A stretch of 64,000 nt of DNA from Prostheceraeus crozeri (lineage: Eukaryota; Platyhelminthes; Polycladida; Euryleptidae). Position numbers and translations under genes: made by a program. A model generated the notes under the pieces. The model was given only the letters and a program-made list of their open reading frames with translations, was not told the origin of the DNA and ran no database searches. Location: the NCBI GenBank assembly GCA_907163375.1, contig CAJQUW010005333.1, positions 1 to 64,000 of the forward strand, read 5' to 3'. Positions 1 to 11,108 of this stretch are shown piece after piece; positions within the stretch are counted from its first letter, which is position 1, and every line of letters begins with the position of its first letter.

Positions 1-1268
1 TAGTTGACAACAGTCACTGAAACTTCGAGCAATTTGGCGTGTTTAACATTGAAGTGACTGCTTATTGTTCGATTTCTATAGTATTATGTCAGCAGATTGT
101 GCCATTTCATTAACGCTACATGTTCCAATGTTTCTGTTCTAGTTAAAGAGAAGAAGAGACGACCTGTCTAATTCTGTGGCTGAAACTTATTGGGTTGACT
201 CTTGATCTTTCATGTATTGTGCCGGAAAATCACTTCATTGAATATCAACCTGCTACATTAGGGTTCGAGATATTCGACTAACGACGGCTTTTCCTGAGTT
301 CAAGCTTGTCAAAGCTTCAGTTGGGCGTCCCTTTCAGAATGGTAACTATTTTAATATATATCATTGAACAGTATTATCTATAATTCATTTAAAAAGCTAA
401 TAATATTATTAATTCTTTAATTCTTTACTTCTTTAGTCAAACGTTATTTTCAAGCATCGGCGTTAGACAAATCCATAGGATTTCTTGCCTATTCAAGCTT
501 CTGTTTGCGTGTGGTCCATGCTCTTAACGCTCAATGACTCTTGTTTGTGGTCATTTTAAATAGAAGTAAAAGTCAAATTTTGTTGATTCATGATCTTAAA
601 CCTAGCGCTGGGGAATTTCTAAATATGAGTGCACTAAAATCCTGAATTACTGATAAGCAAATGCTTTTTAAACAGCAACTACATATGCATTTTACGGTCA
701 GCAAATGGTGCATTAATTAATGTATAAAAAATAATGCACAATTAGTTAATTAATGCAATGTGTCAATTAAAATACAAAATTGATGATAGACAAATGCTTA
801 TTGCTATGTTGATTCGGTAGTGCCTTATAGCATTAACCCATCTTGGCAAAGGACACGACAAAATTGTGAAAATTCTAAATTGTGCAAATTTGTAGAACGA
901 GTATGTGGAGTAGGACGTCTACAGATCGAGTGGGCGAAAGGAGGTCATCCAAGACAGTTTTGAACTTGATTAATTTGCAGATCATTCGATCACATGAACT
1001 CCAACTTCACTTGCAATTACGTTGGGATTAGATCATCATCTTTCCTAATGCACAGATTAAATATGTCAAAGCTGTTAGCGATCTAAGACTGAAGAGCAAT
1101 ATGCATGTCTTCTTGAGAGACATTTCCTAAACAATTTAGTCACAATTTGGTTTCATTCAATTATTTAATCAGATTTATTCTCGCAAGGAAACCGGTGCCT
1201 AATTAAATAGTACTAAATGAGTAACTTCGTAGAACAAAACTTTTACTCCATTTTTACTGAGAATGATC
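1..1268. other. AT-rich DNA, nothing recognised
   Basis: No long open frame, tRNA, or clear repeat was recognised here. Short ORFs are of chance length for DNA this AT-rich. Confidence 0.5.
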
Positions 1269-1877
1269 TTTATAATACCTTATTCTTTTCACTATCATTA
1301 TTAGTACATATACATCAAGCAGACAAATAATTATCTCATGCATCATATATACTGTACATAACAATTATGGTTAAATGGTTGCACTCGTATTCGAGAAAAA
1401 TATCTCACTCCCTTGGATTTTTGCCAATTTGCAATAGAATTTATTATAATTGAGCGAAGGATTAGCAAAAATTCAAGAGAGTTAGATGTCTCCTTAATCA
1501 CAATCACAATCCTGCCGTTTTCTGCCGTCACTTACATAATCAGACTTAGATTAATGTTGTAAAGTGTATTTATTGCTGGTATTATTACCGAAAATACCGG
1601 TGATGATTACCAAATAATAGCAATTTACCCTAGAAGTTTATAAAATACACGCACGAAGCCGGTCTTCCGAACTTATGGGTTTATTATTAACTTATTCTCT
1701 TGCTTGGAATAGTTTCATGATTGGTATGAGCGGTATCCGTACTCACTGTCTTGGTGGGTGCGCATTTTTCCTGCAAAAATTACCGGAAATTGTTGGCAAT
1801 GATTAACCAAACAAAAAATTATCGGTAAATTTGCATCACTAACCAAAATAAGCATATTTTGAAAAAAACAGATAAAG
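1269..1877. repeat. Tandem duplication, copy A (609 bp)
   Basis: This segment and the one directly after it align along their whole length. Both begin at TTTATAATAC and end at an ACAGAT(A/G)AAG string, with scattered substitutions and small indels. The junction is seamless, so this is a head-to-tail duplication rather than two independent insertions. Copy A contains a decayed version of the hairpin element that is clearer in copy B: its left arm is recognisable near 1367-1430, while its right arm is degraded. No coding potential is seen. Confidence 0.85.
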
Positions 1878-2482
1878 TTTATAATACTTTATTATTATCA
1901 CTATCATTATTGGCACATATATATGTTAAACAGATATGTAGATAATCATCTAATTATGCATCAAATATACATAACAATTATGATTAAATGGTTGCACTCG
2001 CATTCGAGAAAAATATCACACTCCCTTGGATTTTTGCCAATTTACAATAGAATTTATCGTAATTAAGCGAAGGATTAGCAAAAATTCAAGAGAGTGAGAC
2101 ATTTTCTCGAATGCGAATGCAACTATCTAATCATAATCTTCCCGATTTTTGCTGTCACTTATCTAATCATTGAACTTAAATTTATGCTGTAAAATGTATT
2201 TATTACCAGCAATATTGCCGAAAATACTGGTGATGATTACCCGAATAGTAATTTACGAAGAAGTTATAGGCACAAAGCCGGTCCTCCGAACTATTGGGTG
2301 TTCCCATGAGCGGCATCCGCACTCGCTGTCTTGGTGGGTGCGCATTTTTTCCTGTCAGCACTGCCGGAAAAGGTCAGCACTGAATACCGAAACAAAGAAT
2401 TAATTTGCAGAAGACCGATTAGTAATTAGATAAATTAGCATCAATAACCAAAATACGCATATTTTGAAGAAAACAGATGAAG
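1878..2482. repeat. Tandem duplication, copy B (605 bp)
   Basis: Second unit of the direct duplication, matching copy A from end to end. Shared landmarks include the GCCGGTC(T/C)TCCGAACT and TGTCTTGGTGGGTGCGC strings. It preserves the internal inverted repeat better than copy A does. The level of divergence suggests an old duplication. Confidence 0.85.
1979..2138. mobile_element. Small hairpin (MITE-like) element inside the duplication
   Basis: Arms at 1979-2040 and 2075-2138 are imperfect reverse complements. The left arm has GCACTCGCATTCGAGAAA followed by CTCCCTTGGATTTTTGCC; the right arm has the complements in reverse order. A loop of roughly 35 bp separates them. There is no ORF. The structure is that of a non-autonomous foldback or MITE; superfamily and target duplication were not resolved. 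Confidence 0.6.
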
Positions 2483-3563
2483 TTATCTGGTTTGCATGGA
2501 GTGACCCTCCGAATCGCAGTTATTCGACCCTCATCTAGCTCTGGTGCAACCATTTATGAAAGTGAGTGCAAGTCAAACTATTGTAGAGAATTGAAAATCG
2601 CATCAATATTTTCAAGACTGTATCCCAGACTGCTGGGTAGCTGTTAATAGAAATTCGTTTTGACATGTTCTTGTTTTCAGTAAATGAAGTACTTTCCTCG
2701 TAGATTTAACCTTTCATTTAACATTTCAATGTTCAGGCCTTTCAATCAGTCAATAGAAAATGACAAATATGTCAGACCCATTGAGAGTGGCTTAATTGGT
2801 TAAAAACACTACTAAACTGGTGTAAAGTATGAGGTTGGCAATATTGTCAATGAACTTACTGATGGTGCAAACTTATTACATGGAAATATTTAACAATTTG
2901 AATCAAACATTTTGAATGTCAGTGTCATGTTTTTAATGGAAACATTGTAATGGACTTGAAAATGTCTGAATCGGCTTCGACTTACAGCTACGATTTAATT
3001 ACTAATGTCATTCGATAACGTGCAGTATGTAGCAATTCAAAGGACACAAGTCTTGATTTATAAACTGTATTTTGATTATCAATTTTCAAATGGCAAATTC
3101 GTCCTATGCGTGTAAGTACTTGTAGCGGTAGCTGTTCAACAGATAACATTTATCCGAAATCATTTCACAAATAGGAAGAATTTTGGAATATTTTTCAGCC
3201 TTTACCATCAGCCAATGATGTCTACCACCTACTATGAGCTGATATCAACTGGTTCAATTAGTTACGTGACTCCGAATACTAGTCATACTCGTAGTCATCA
3301 AAACTTGTAGATGTCTATTTTATGTTATCGTCAATTAGTTTTCGTTTCTCATATGCTTAATGATCATGTGTTTAGAGCGGCTATTTGATCCACATGACAG
3401 TGCTTCTCAAATAGCAGATGATCGTATTTTAAAGAGTCAAATCAGATCCATACTGATGTAATGACTTTATTCACTCGGCTGACGCATTTTGAGACAGTTG
3501 TATCCTAGTAAAATCAAACACAGAATTAATCGTATAAAATTCACACTTTTATATACTGACCAA
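2483..3563. other. AT-rich DNA, nothing recognised
   Basis: No supported gene, RNA or repeat was seen. Confidence 0.5.
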
Positions 3564-3960
3564 AGAGTAAGTATATTATTTAGAGTACCAACTCAGTATT
3601 AATTAAATCTCCAATGTGCATGCGCTTTCGATTTTATTGAATGAACTTGAGTTGAGAGAGAGAACCAGTACAAAACATGAGACATGTCGATTTTTTGCAG
3701 TTTTGAAGAAATTACCACGTAATTGACTGATCATGATAAGCAATACAGAAGGAATAATAGTATTTTACAAATCCTCTGTTTCATGACAATCTTGGAGTTA
3801 TAATGTCTTCAAATTAGCAAAATTCGATGGGTTATTGTTACTTTAATGCTCGGTCATCATTTTTATTATTGAGTATTTTCTTGAGCGTGATCACATCACA
3901 AACTACTCGCCACTGAAAGCGCAAAACAAATATATTTAATAGTAGATATCATTATAACAG
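3564..3960. repeat. Dispersed repeat family 1, copy 1
   Basis: About 390 bp are similar, same strand, to 13486-13865. Shared strings include AGTAAGTATATTA, TTCGATTTTATT, TGCAGTTTTGAAGAAATTAC and GATTGACTGATCATGAT. Divergence is substantial, roughly a quarter to a third by eye. It has no ORF and no recognisable ends. Confidence 0.75.
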
Positions 3961-4211
3961 ACAATGATCAGCGACTTCAAAATATGCACAATAGGACCCG
4001 ATTCGGGTCCCTAGTTTGGAAAATTGGGTCCCTAGAATCAGAGAATAAGTAATTATGTTCTGATCTGCTGTCATCCACTTCTTTTCTTCTATCTGACAAG
4101 CGAGATTGGCGAGTGGGTAATGTGAGAGAAGCTATGTTTATTGGAGTGATAGCAGAGAAAGCAGACCCAGTGGTCGGAGCCCCACCAGTCGGATATAGGC
4201 TCTCTGGATAT

Positions 4212-4480
4212 CATAGGCGTACGGGCCGGGGGCTGTGGGGCTGCAGCCCCCCCCAAAAGGGACTCGGGCAAAAACATTCGGGCAGTTGCCAAATTTTTGG
4301 CAGCGGCGAATAAACTTAAAAAATCGCGTTTCATGGTCAAAGCAAACAAAAATACGATTTTATTCCGATTAGGCGAGACGATGTGCCCGAAATCCGGGCA
4401 GTCCACGGTCATAATTGAGGGACAGAGGGAGTGCCAATGAATTCCAAAAGAATCCGAAATTCGGGCGATAAATGCCACAC
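4212..4480. mobile_element. GC-rich transposon-like fragment, unassigned
   Basis: A sharp rise in G+C starts with CATAGGCGTACGGGCCGG and runs into a self-complementary GGGGCTG/CAGCCCC block. This resembles the subterminal G-tract style of hAT-like non-autonomous elements, and the hAT element at 45200 starts in a similar way. I could not find a matching opposite end, so it may be truncated. The ORFs on both strands look like chance by-products of the composition. Confidence 0.35.
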
Positions 4481-6084
4481 ATGTCGGTTACTAATAATAC
4501 TACAGTATGCTACAGTCATGTACGTAGGTATAAGCCTACATTCTTAGGCATAGGAGATATTTAAAAGATTTCAAAGAATAACACTACATGTACATGTAAC
4601 TAGCATATAATATTACATGTGCTAAACAATGGATGTACTTAACTTTAATTTTACATGGATCACAACCCTCCAGGATGTGAAAACTTAACATTTTGCCACC
4701 AATATCATGTAGAAAGGATATCTAGTTATAGCATTTAGTATGAAATATTTTCGGGTCTCTACAAGGTCCCTAGAATTTTCCTTAAAAAACCCTGAAAAAG
4801 GGATCAAATATTTTTTAGATCGCAATCTCCAGAAACGTGATCACCATAGAAAACTGAATCATTTGATATAAATATTTTAACTGTATGCTGACATTTTTCT
4901 ACCTACTATTTACTTACTCTATGCTGCAGACGAGAGCCAAATCTAAAGGCTTCAGCTCACAATTGCATCTAATTGGTAAATTAATTAGCACAACATTTGC
5001 AAAGCTTTGACATCTTACTTCCATCTTAAATGCTTGAAGAGTTAGTGTACACGTAGATAATCATCACTCATTTACTACGGGAGTTTGTAGTTTTATTTGT
5101 CAATTCTTTGAATGAATGTTCTGATTTTCAATTATTTTGATCCAAAGGCTTGCATGCATATTTACATGTATATGTTGATCATAGATATCTCAATTTGATG
5201 CTCATTTTGCATTTTTGATGCATGAAACTGAAGTTTTTTTCTTCGCATGATACGCAACGTGAACTCTTTGATAAAAAGTCAGTTAGGAGATGGATCATCA
5301 TATGTCTGGTTAATACAATCAACATTTCTTCCCGCAAACTATTCGAATGAACTTAAGTTTTCTTTTCTCTTCTGACAGCTTTTAATAATCCTAGCTAACT
5401 CTTCAACTCATCAAGCAATCTCATGCATGAATGATAAAGAAAATTTGTAACAGGTTCGACATTGCCTTTTGTCTTATACTTCGATGAGCTAAAATTCCAA
5501 ATTTTCTTGCTTCGTGAGATATCATGCTCTTATTTCTTATTAATATGAAACGTTGTAGTGATATCGATGACGTAATTTTAAATGAAAATCTATTTTTGAG
5601 AACGCCGATAACAAATATTTGCGTGCGTTCAAGAAGCATTTTGCTTGAACAAAACCTCAGTTAACGAAAAATATCATTTATGTGAAGACTTCATGATCCA
5701 CGAATTCGAGAAAGAGTATCGCAGGTATTCCCAGACATCAGCTTTAATGACTGCTTTGACATGACTAATTTTTGAAGGATCATTTTAGTATTAACCGGCT
5801 TAACAGCACAACATTAGAATGGGAAAAACTAAATCTTTCAAATGAGGATGCGACTCAATATTTAGTTAGTCCTTTATATTGTGTTTGAAAAAAGCAGCAA
5901 TTATTGATTATCATAGGCGGACTAGCTTAGACGACATGTCAGTAATATGTTGAAAGTAGCATGATGAATATTAAAGAATAAAAATGGTGTATTAATATCA
6001 TTTATATAATATCAAGACATACAAATGATCTGCAGAGATATCGAGTTGACTATAAATGGGCCCTAAGGCCTATCGCAAACTCTT
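4481..6084. other. AT-rich DNA, nothing recognised
   Basis: Only short chance ORFs and a few ACATGT-rich stretches near 4585-4620 were seen. Confidence 0.5.
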
Positions 6085-6346
6085 GTCAAACCGAAACGTC
6101 GGAAAACATTTAATACATGAATGCTGCAGTTAATAAAGTCACAAAATTAATAAGCGAATCAATCCCACGGTAAATCATAAAAGCAGCGTTGCTGCGGTGT
6201 CTACCTGTACACAAAGAATTGGTCGGAGCGCTAGTGTAATTGCGGCCTCGAGATACGGCAGCAGCTGTTGATGACGCGCTCGAACAACACAGTCGAATTA
6301 GGCAATCTTCTGCCTTGCCCGATCGAACGACCGACATTTCGACAGG
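6085..6346. repeat. Repeat-like block bounded by inverted CGAAAYGTCGG motifs
   Basis: A GC-richer island in AT-rich DNA is bounded by CCGAAACGTCGG at 6091 on the plus strand and CTGTCGAAATGTCGG on the minus strand at 6331-6346. Motifs of the form CGAAACGTC occur at the 3' ends of some Penelope-like elements, where they form part of hammerhead ribozymes. The island looks like a non-autonomous retroelement remnant. A minus-strand ORF of 75 codons here has no recognisable domain. Confidence 0.35.
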
Positions 6347-7987
6347 TATTCATTAAACTAGGCTTATTCTAATATTCTAAAAATTGTAATGTAATATATT
6401 GTGAATAATATAATTTATTAATATAACTGTATACTAAAATAGATATCAATTCTTCTTATTTGAATGTCAAGGTTAGAAGCACGACATGAGCAGATAAGCA
6501 TGAGACTTTCGATCAACACCAGATTTTGATCAACAGAGCCCCAGACTAACAACTTGAGTTGATCCCCTGAGAGTATTCCGGTTGCTTCCAACCTTACAGT
6601 GGTCAAGCCACGTGTATTGGCAGAATGGAAGAAGGATCATGTTAACTGGGAAACGGATATCATCTGGTCAGCCGTTGCTTTACGGTTTGGGAGAGCAGCG
6701 CATGTTTGACCTGATGTCGAGTTTGGAGAGAAAAACGCCTCCAGGGTCTGTAAAAGGAGCTGTTTGGTCCAAGTGTCGGAACTCTGCAGAAAAACTTTGA
6801 TTTCGCCACTTTTGAAGCAGTTTGGTATCTTATATTAATGGATAAGTGTATGCCCATTTATACCTATGAATAAAAGGTGATGCAAATAAATGCGTAAAAT
6901 TAACTTAAAAATGAAAAAATAGCATGTTACCAATTAGATCTAAATAAGAATCTTTTTTTTTAATCATGAAAGGATTGTAAATTTTTGCTTTAGAATACAA
7001 AAATTTACGGCACTTCTGGCTATCTCCCCACCCCACGTTTTCGAATTTGTCTAGAATCCGTAGAAATGAATCAATCGTCACAAAACTTTAAACACACAAC
7101 AGTTTTTTTGAAGTCAACAAAGTCATTTCCCGTAAACTCGTGAAGCGATGGTGACCGGGCCACATCTCTTACATTAACATGGTTGGCTTAAAAATGGTGT
7201 GGCAAGGTAGTGGTCGTGGAAAGATTTTAAATAGTAGGGGATGAGACGAAGAAGGACAGAGAACAATGCACACACCAGTAGCAATAATGCTTCGAACAGA
7301 CGAAGTCAGATCAAGCTGTGACTTCCCTACACTTCACGTCAAAAAGTACTTGTCTAATCTGCATAAAATTTTGTATGCGGGTAGAAAATATATTTAAGTA
7401 CATAAACCTGAAGATTGATGATGATTGATTCATTTTGTCAGATTTGAGACAAATTTGAAAACTTGGAGGGAGATAACCCACAAGTACCAAATTTACTACC
7501 ATTCTATAGTATGATTTAAAAATTGTGACAACGTCAACATGGATCGGTGCCTGACGATGTAGCTAAATTACCCAGCAACGAACATGGCGTTAACAGTCCA
7601 ATCTGCCAATAAACATCAACTTCCCGTGATCTTGCTGACTTATTGTTCATTATTTTTCCTCATTATGTACTTATCTATTTGGATTTCACTGATCATTATT
7701 GTACATTGTGGATTCCTGTTTTTGATTAACATTTATAGTCTTGCTATTTGCTTTATCATCTGCTGCTTCGAATGCTTTACTATGTTATCTTTGAGGTCTT
7801 TTTGATGGAAATTCCATTGTTAGTTTCTACTTCTAATGATATTCTACGGTGTTGAACAAACAGTTGAACATTAATTCGCAAATGCACTTCTCGTGTTTTT
7901 GTGCTTCTTATGTAAATTGAAAAACATTATTCTGTATGTTTAGCAGAACTGCCTTTTCTCGCTATCCAGATTTTGTACAATGTACAC
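6347..7987. other. AT-rich DNA, nothing recognised
   Basis: The 73-codon hydrophobic ORF at 7584-7805 has the composition expected of T-rich DNA and no homology I recognise. Confidence 0.45.
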
Positions 7988-8243
7988 CATAGAAATTGAC
8001 AACAATAAAACATCTAGAATGGAAATTAAGCTTCATGCAATACACAATAACGGCACATAAATCGCACGCATTTTCACTTAGATGCACCTGCCAACGTCTG
8101 TATCATTGGGTTAGAATCAGTCACATGAGTAAATCGAAGCTTTTAATTGGTTCTTCATGCCACAACTTAGTTCCCCCGGATGTGCCGCGACCTTGAGTCA
8201 ATTTCCATTCTAGCGAACTTCAGATAAACAATCTATTTCTATG
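7988..8243 (+). mobile_element. MITE family 2, copy 1, with 8-bp target duplication
   Basis: A 256-bp element starts CATAGAAATTG and ends AATCTATTTCTATG, giving short terminal inverted repeats. It is flanked by perfect 8-bp direct repeats ATGTACAC (7980-7987 and 8244-8251). A minus-strand relative lies at 36816-37103 and an internal fragment at 23986-24075. It has no ORF of its own; the 66-codon frame inside is incidental. An 8-bp TSD is typical of hAT (and P) elements, so this is probably a hAT-mobilised MITE. Confidence 0.85.
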
Positions 8244-8251
8244 ATGTACAC

Positions 8252-8811
8252 TGATAAATAATTCTATCAAAATATCGGATATGACAGATCACTTCTACAC
8301 TGATAGATTTCGAGATTGCTATGAGATATATCGATAAAAACTCAGTTTAAGATTTGACGATCAAAATTTTGCGACCCGTCATTTGTGAAATTCTTGAAGT
8401 GCACTATAGTACGTCAGTATGAATACCGGAGGATTTCTTATCCAAATGAAAAAAATTTCCCCTCTCTCTTTCTGGCAGTATATGATAGAAGTGAATCTAC
8501 CTTGTGATCCAATAATCTTGTGGAATTCAGATCACATTTTTAAGTAATCTTGAAATGCGCTTGCCCGATCGCTTAATTCAGTTTCCAATCTCTCTCTGTC
8601 TTGAATTTTTGTGTATCATTCTTTATCCACAATTATGATTCTAACACTTAGTTCGCTCATTGATAAAGCCTTATTGTGAACCTGTTCTGAACCGGTGGCA
8701 AAACATTATTTTTAAAAACGATCATTTTGACAATGCCCAAATATATTACAATAGTTATTGTGCTATCATACTACAATAGCGTTTATCATTATACGAGTAC
8801 ATTCCTTATAA
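8252..8811. other. AT-rich DNA, nothing recognised
   Basis: No supported feature was seen. Confidence 0.45.
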
Positions 8812-9033
8812 AATGAACGTTGTTTATACTCGGAAGCACATTAGGCACGGAGCCTTTCTTCCATGTGGCCGAGTTGTCATTTACCACTCTCATTCTTTTT
8901 CGTGCTGAGTGTTTAGCAAGAATGCAGAGTGTACCTATTTTAAAAGTCTTAGGTTTGACCCGACCAAGATTTGAACCAAGGTCTCCTGGACGCAGAGCGA
9001 ACACTCTACCACAAGGCCACAGCGTCGGTTATC
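8812..9033 (-). mobile_element. tRNA-derived SINE
   Basis: On the minus strand a tRNA-like head begins near 9029. It has an A-box-like TGGCCTTGTGGTAGAGTG and a B-box GGTTCAAATCT, which are the internal promoter elements of RNA polymerase III. A unique body follows (GGTCGGGTCAAACC, ACTCGGCCACATGGAAG, GGCTCCGTGCC) and ends near 8812 without a clear poly-A. The layout of tRNA head plus body is that of a SINE. ORFs on both strands here are incidental. The head folds poorly as a functional tRNA, so I do not call a tRNA gene. Confidence 0.65.
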
Positions 9034-9035
9034 AC

Positions 9036-11078
9036 ATTGTTAATTACAATTCTATCAGTAAATCATCAATCAAGTACACCGACAAGTAGTGTGGCTACGT
9101 GGATATGACCAAATGATCAAAGACAATTTCTTTGGATATGATGCTATGTTTTCACCAAGTGCTCCTCATTTATGAGGGATTTTATAACAGTAATTACTCA
9201 ATAATTCACAAAATTTAATGATTGATACATGCGTAAGTGTGTTTACTTTTCTTTGAAATCATATTGCTGCAAATGTGGTCAATTCATTAACTTAAAGACA
9301 ATTCATGTAATGCGATACTGGCAGTTCTGTACATTTCAAGTTATACATCTACATATCCATGTAGAACACGATACCGTTGGTAGAAAGAATGATAAAACCT
9401 GATATTTTCTGTCCTTATAATTATTGCACTGAATTAAAAATTACAATGTGAAGATGATTTTAGCTGTTTAATTAATTTTTCGAGGATGTCATTATCAATT
9501 TGATTCCAACCACTTATAGTCAAATGTGCTCTGTGTCTTTAACAAAACTAATTATTGGGCATGACGAGTCGATCCATGCACTTGCAATTCAATATCCCTG
9601 TGTACTCTAACAAAGCTTATTACAGGTCCTGGCAAGTCGATGCTCTCAGTGACTACTAATCTGGCATAATTATTTCCGTCTTCATGCTTCTCAACTTGAG
9701 TAACTTATTTATTCTTGCAAATCTTGAATCTTGAATTAATACAAGAAGATCTAAGAAAATGATGTAGGATGTAAGATTAACTATCGATTAAATTAATCAT
9801 TAGTGATGATTAATTAATTATTGATTAAATAATGTCTGGCAAACTATTCTTGCACAATAATTTTAGTTGTCCAACGATTTTCAACAACCTTCGTATCAAA
9901 CACGGAGAAATCAGGAAGATATGAATGACGGAATATTGTGATGGAAAGTAAAACTGATTAAGCTAAATATAAACTTTTTGAAAAGTAAAGACAGAAGATT
10001 CAACTGCACAGTTGAAATAGCCGTTGAAATAGTTTTCTATATTAATTAGATAGAGTATAATCAGGTAGAACGTCACAGTCAGTTGTCACCTCGTTGAAGA
10101 TAAAATGGGGAAGCAATCAGTTGGCTCCTCTGACTCCGAGTTTCCGACACTCTGAATCTGTCTGTCCTTTTTCGTGACCTTTTAAACGCTTCTGAATACT
10201 ATAGAGAAAATACTTTGAAAGGTATTATACAAATATTTCACAAACCCTAAATTCTTCGATTCAACGTAATTAATGCACGTGTGCAATTCTCCTAATCATG
10301 TTAAGTACAAAAATAGATTATTTATAGCATTGGAATTGACAGGCGCTGGTCATGGAGTGCTGTTTTATGAATTCGTGCGTCGGTCAAACCATGTTAAAAA
10401 TTACTAGTTACGAGACTCAAACGTGAGAAAATGTGACAGAGTATTGCAGGAATCAGATTAGAATTATTGTGGGAAATACGCCATTGATGATTTAAAGAGA
10501 TCACTGCCTCTGAGGTGATATTGTTTTTACTGTTGGCACTAGACGAAGTGATGTACAATGCTCAATTTATACACGTTTTCAGTGGTAGAACAATAATTAG
10601 TTTCCTCTCAATGATGAAAAAACATCCGCATTGACATCAATAATGGATAGGATGATCTGAAGGATAGCAGTGAAAATAGTAAAATGGAATATATTTAATC
10701 CAAATCTCAGAAAACAACTAAGATGGCAGATGCTCTCAAGTAGAGGTATTGTTGCCACGGTGCACCTTGTGAAAGAGAATGCATTAGTCGAAAGTCAATT
10801 GAAAGATTTTATCATTGTTTGGATTATACAAGAATCCTTGCTTAGGAAACTGCATTTCTTTCTGCACTTTTGATGTGGCAATCTTTGTAAGTCACAGCCA
10901 CTGGCACTTGTTTCTTGTCATAGAAATCCAGACTTACATATAAAAATGAGCGTGAATTTGATATCTAGGCCACTGACTTTGACATACTTCGACCAACCGC
11001 AAGAGGCAATTGCTTTTCCGATAAAGATTTGACAGAAACATAGATTTTAGATGTTGTTAAGAAAGGTAGTAGTTTTGC
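9036..11078. other. AT-rich DNA, nothing recognised
   Basis: No gene, RNA or repeat is supported here. Confidence 0.5.
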
Positions 11079-11108
11079 CCATAGACTTCTAAATTTAGAA
11101 GTCTATGG
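11079..11108. repeat. Perfect 30-bp palindrome
   Basis: Two 15-bp arms, starting CCATAGACTTC, meet without a spacer. The palindrome is preceded by GTTTTGCC and followed by GTTTTGCCATAGAC, so the sequence around the left arm is repeated downstream in direct orientation. Confidence 0.9.

Noticed and set aside
7584..7805. Hydrophobic 73-codon ORF that could be a small membrane protein
   Set aside because: Its Phe/Leu/Ile richness follows from T-rich codons. There is no homology, no exon signals and no conservation evidence.
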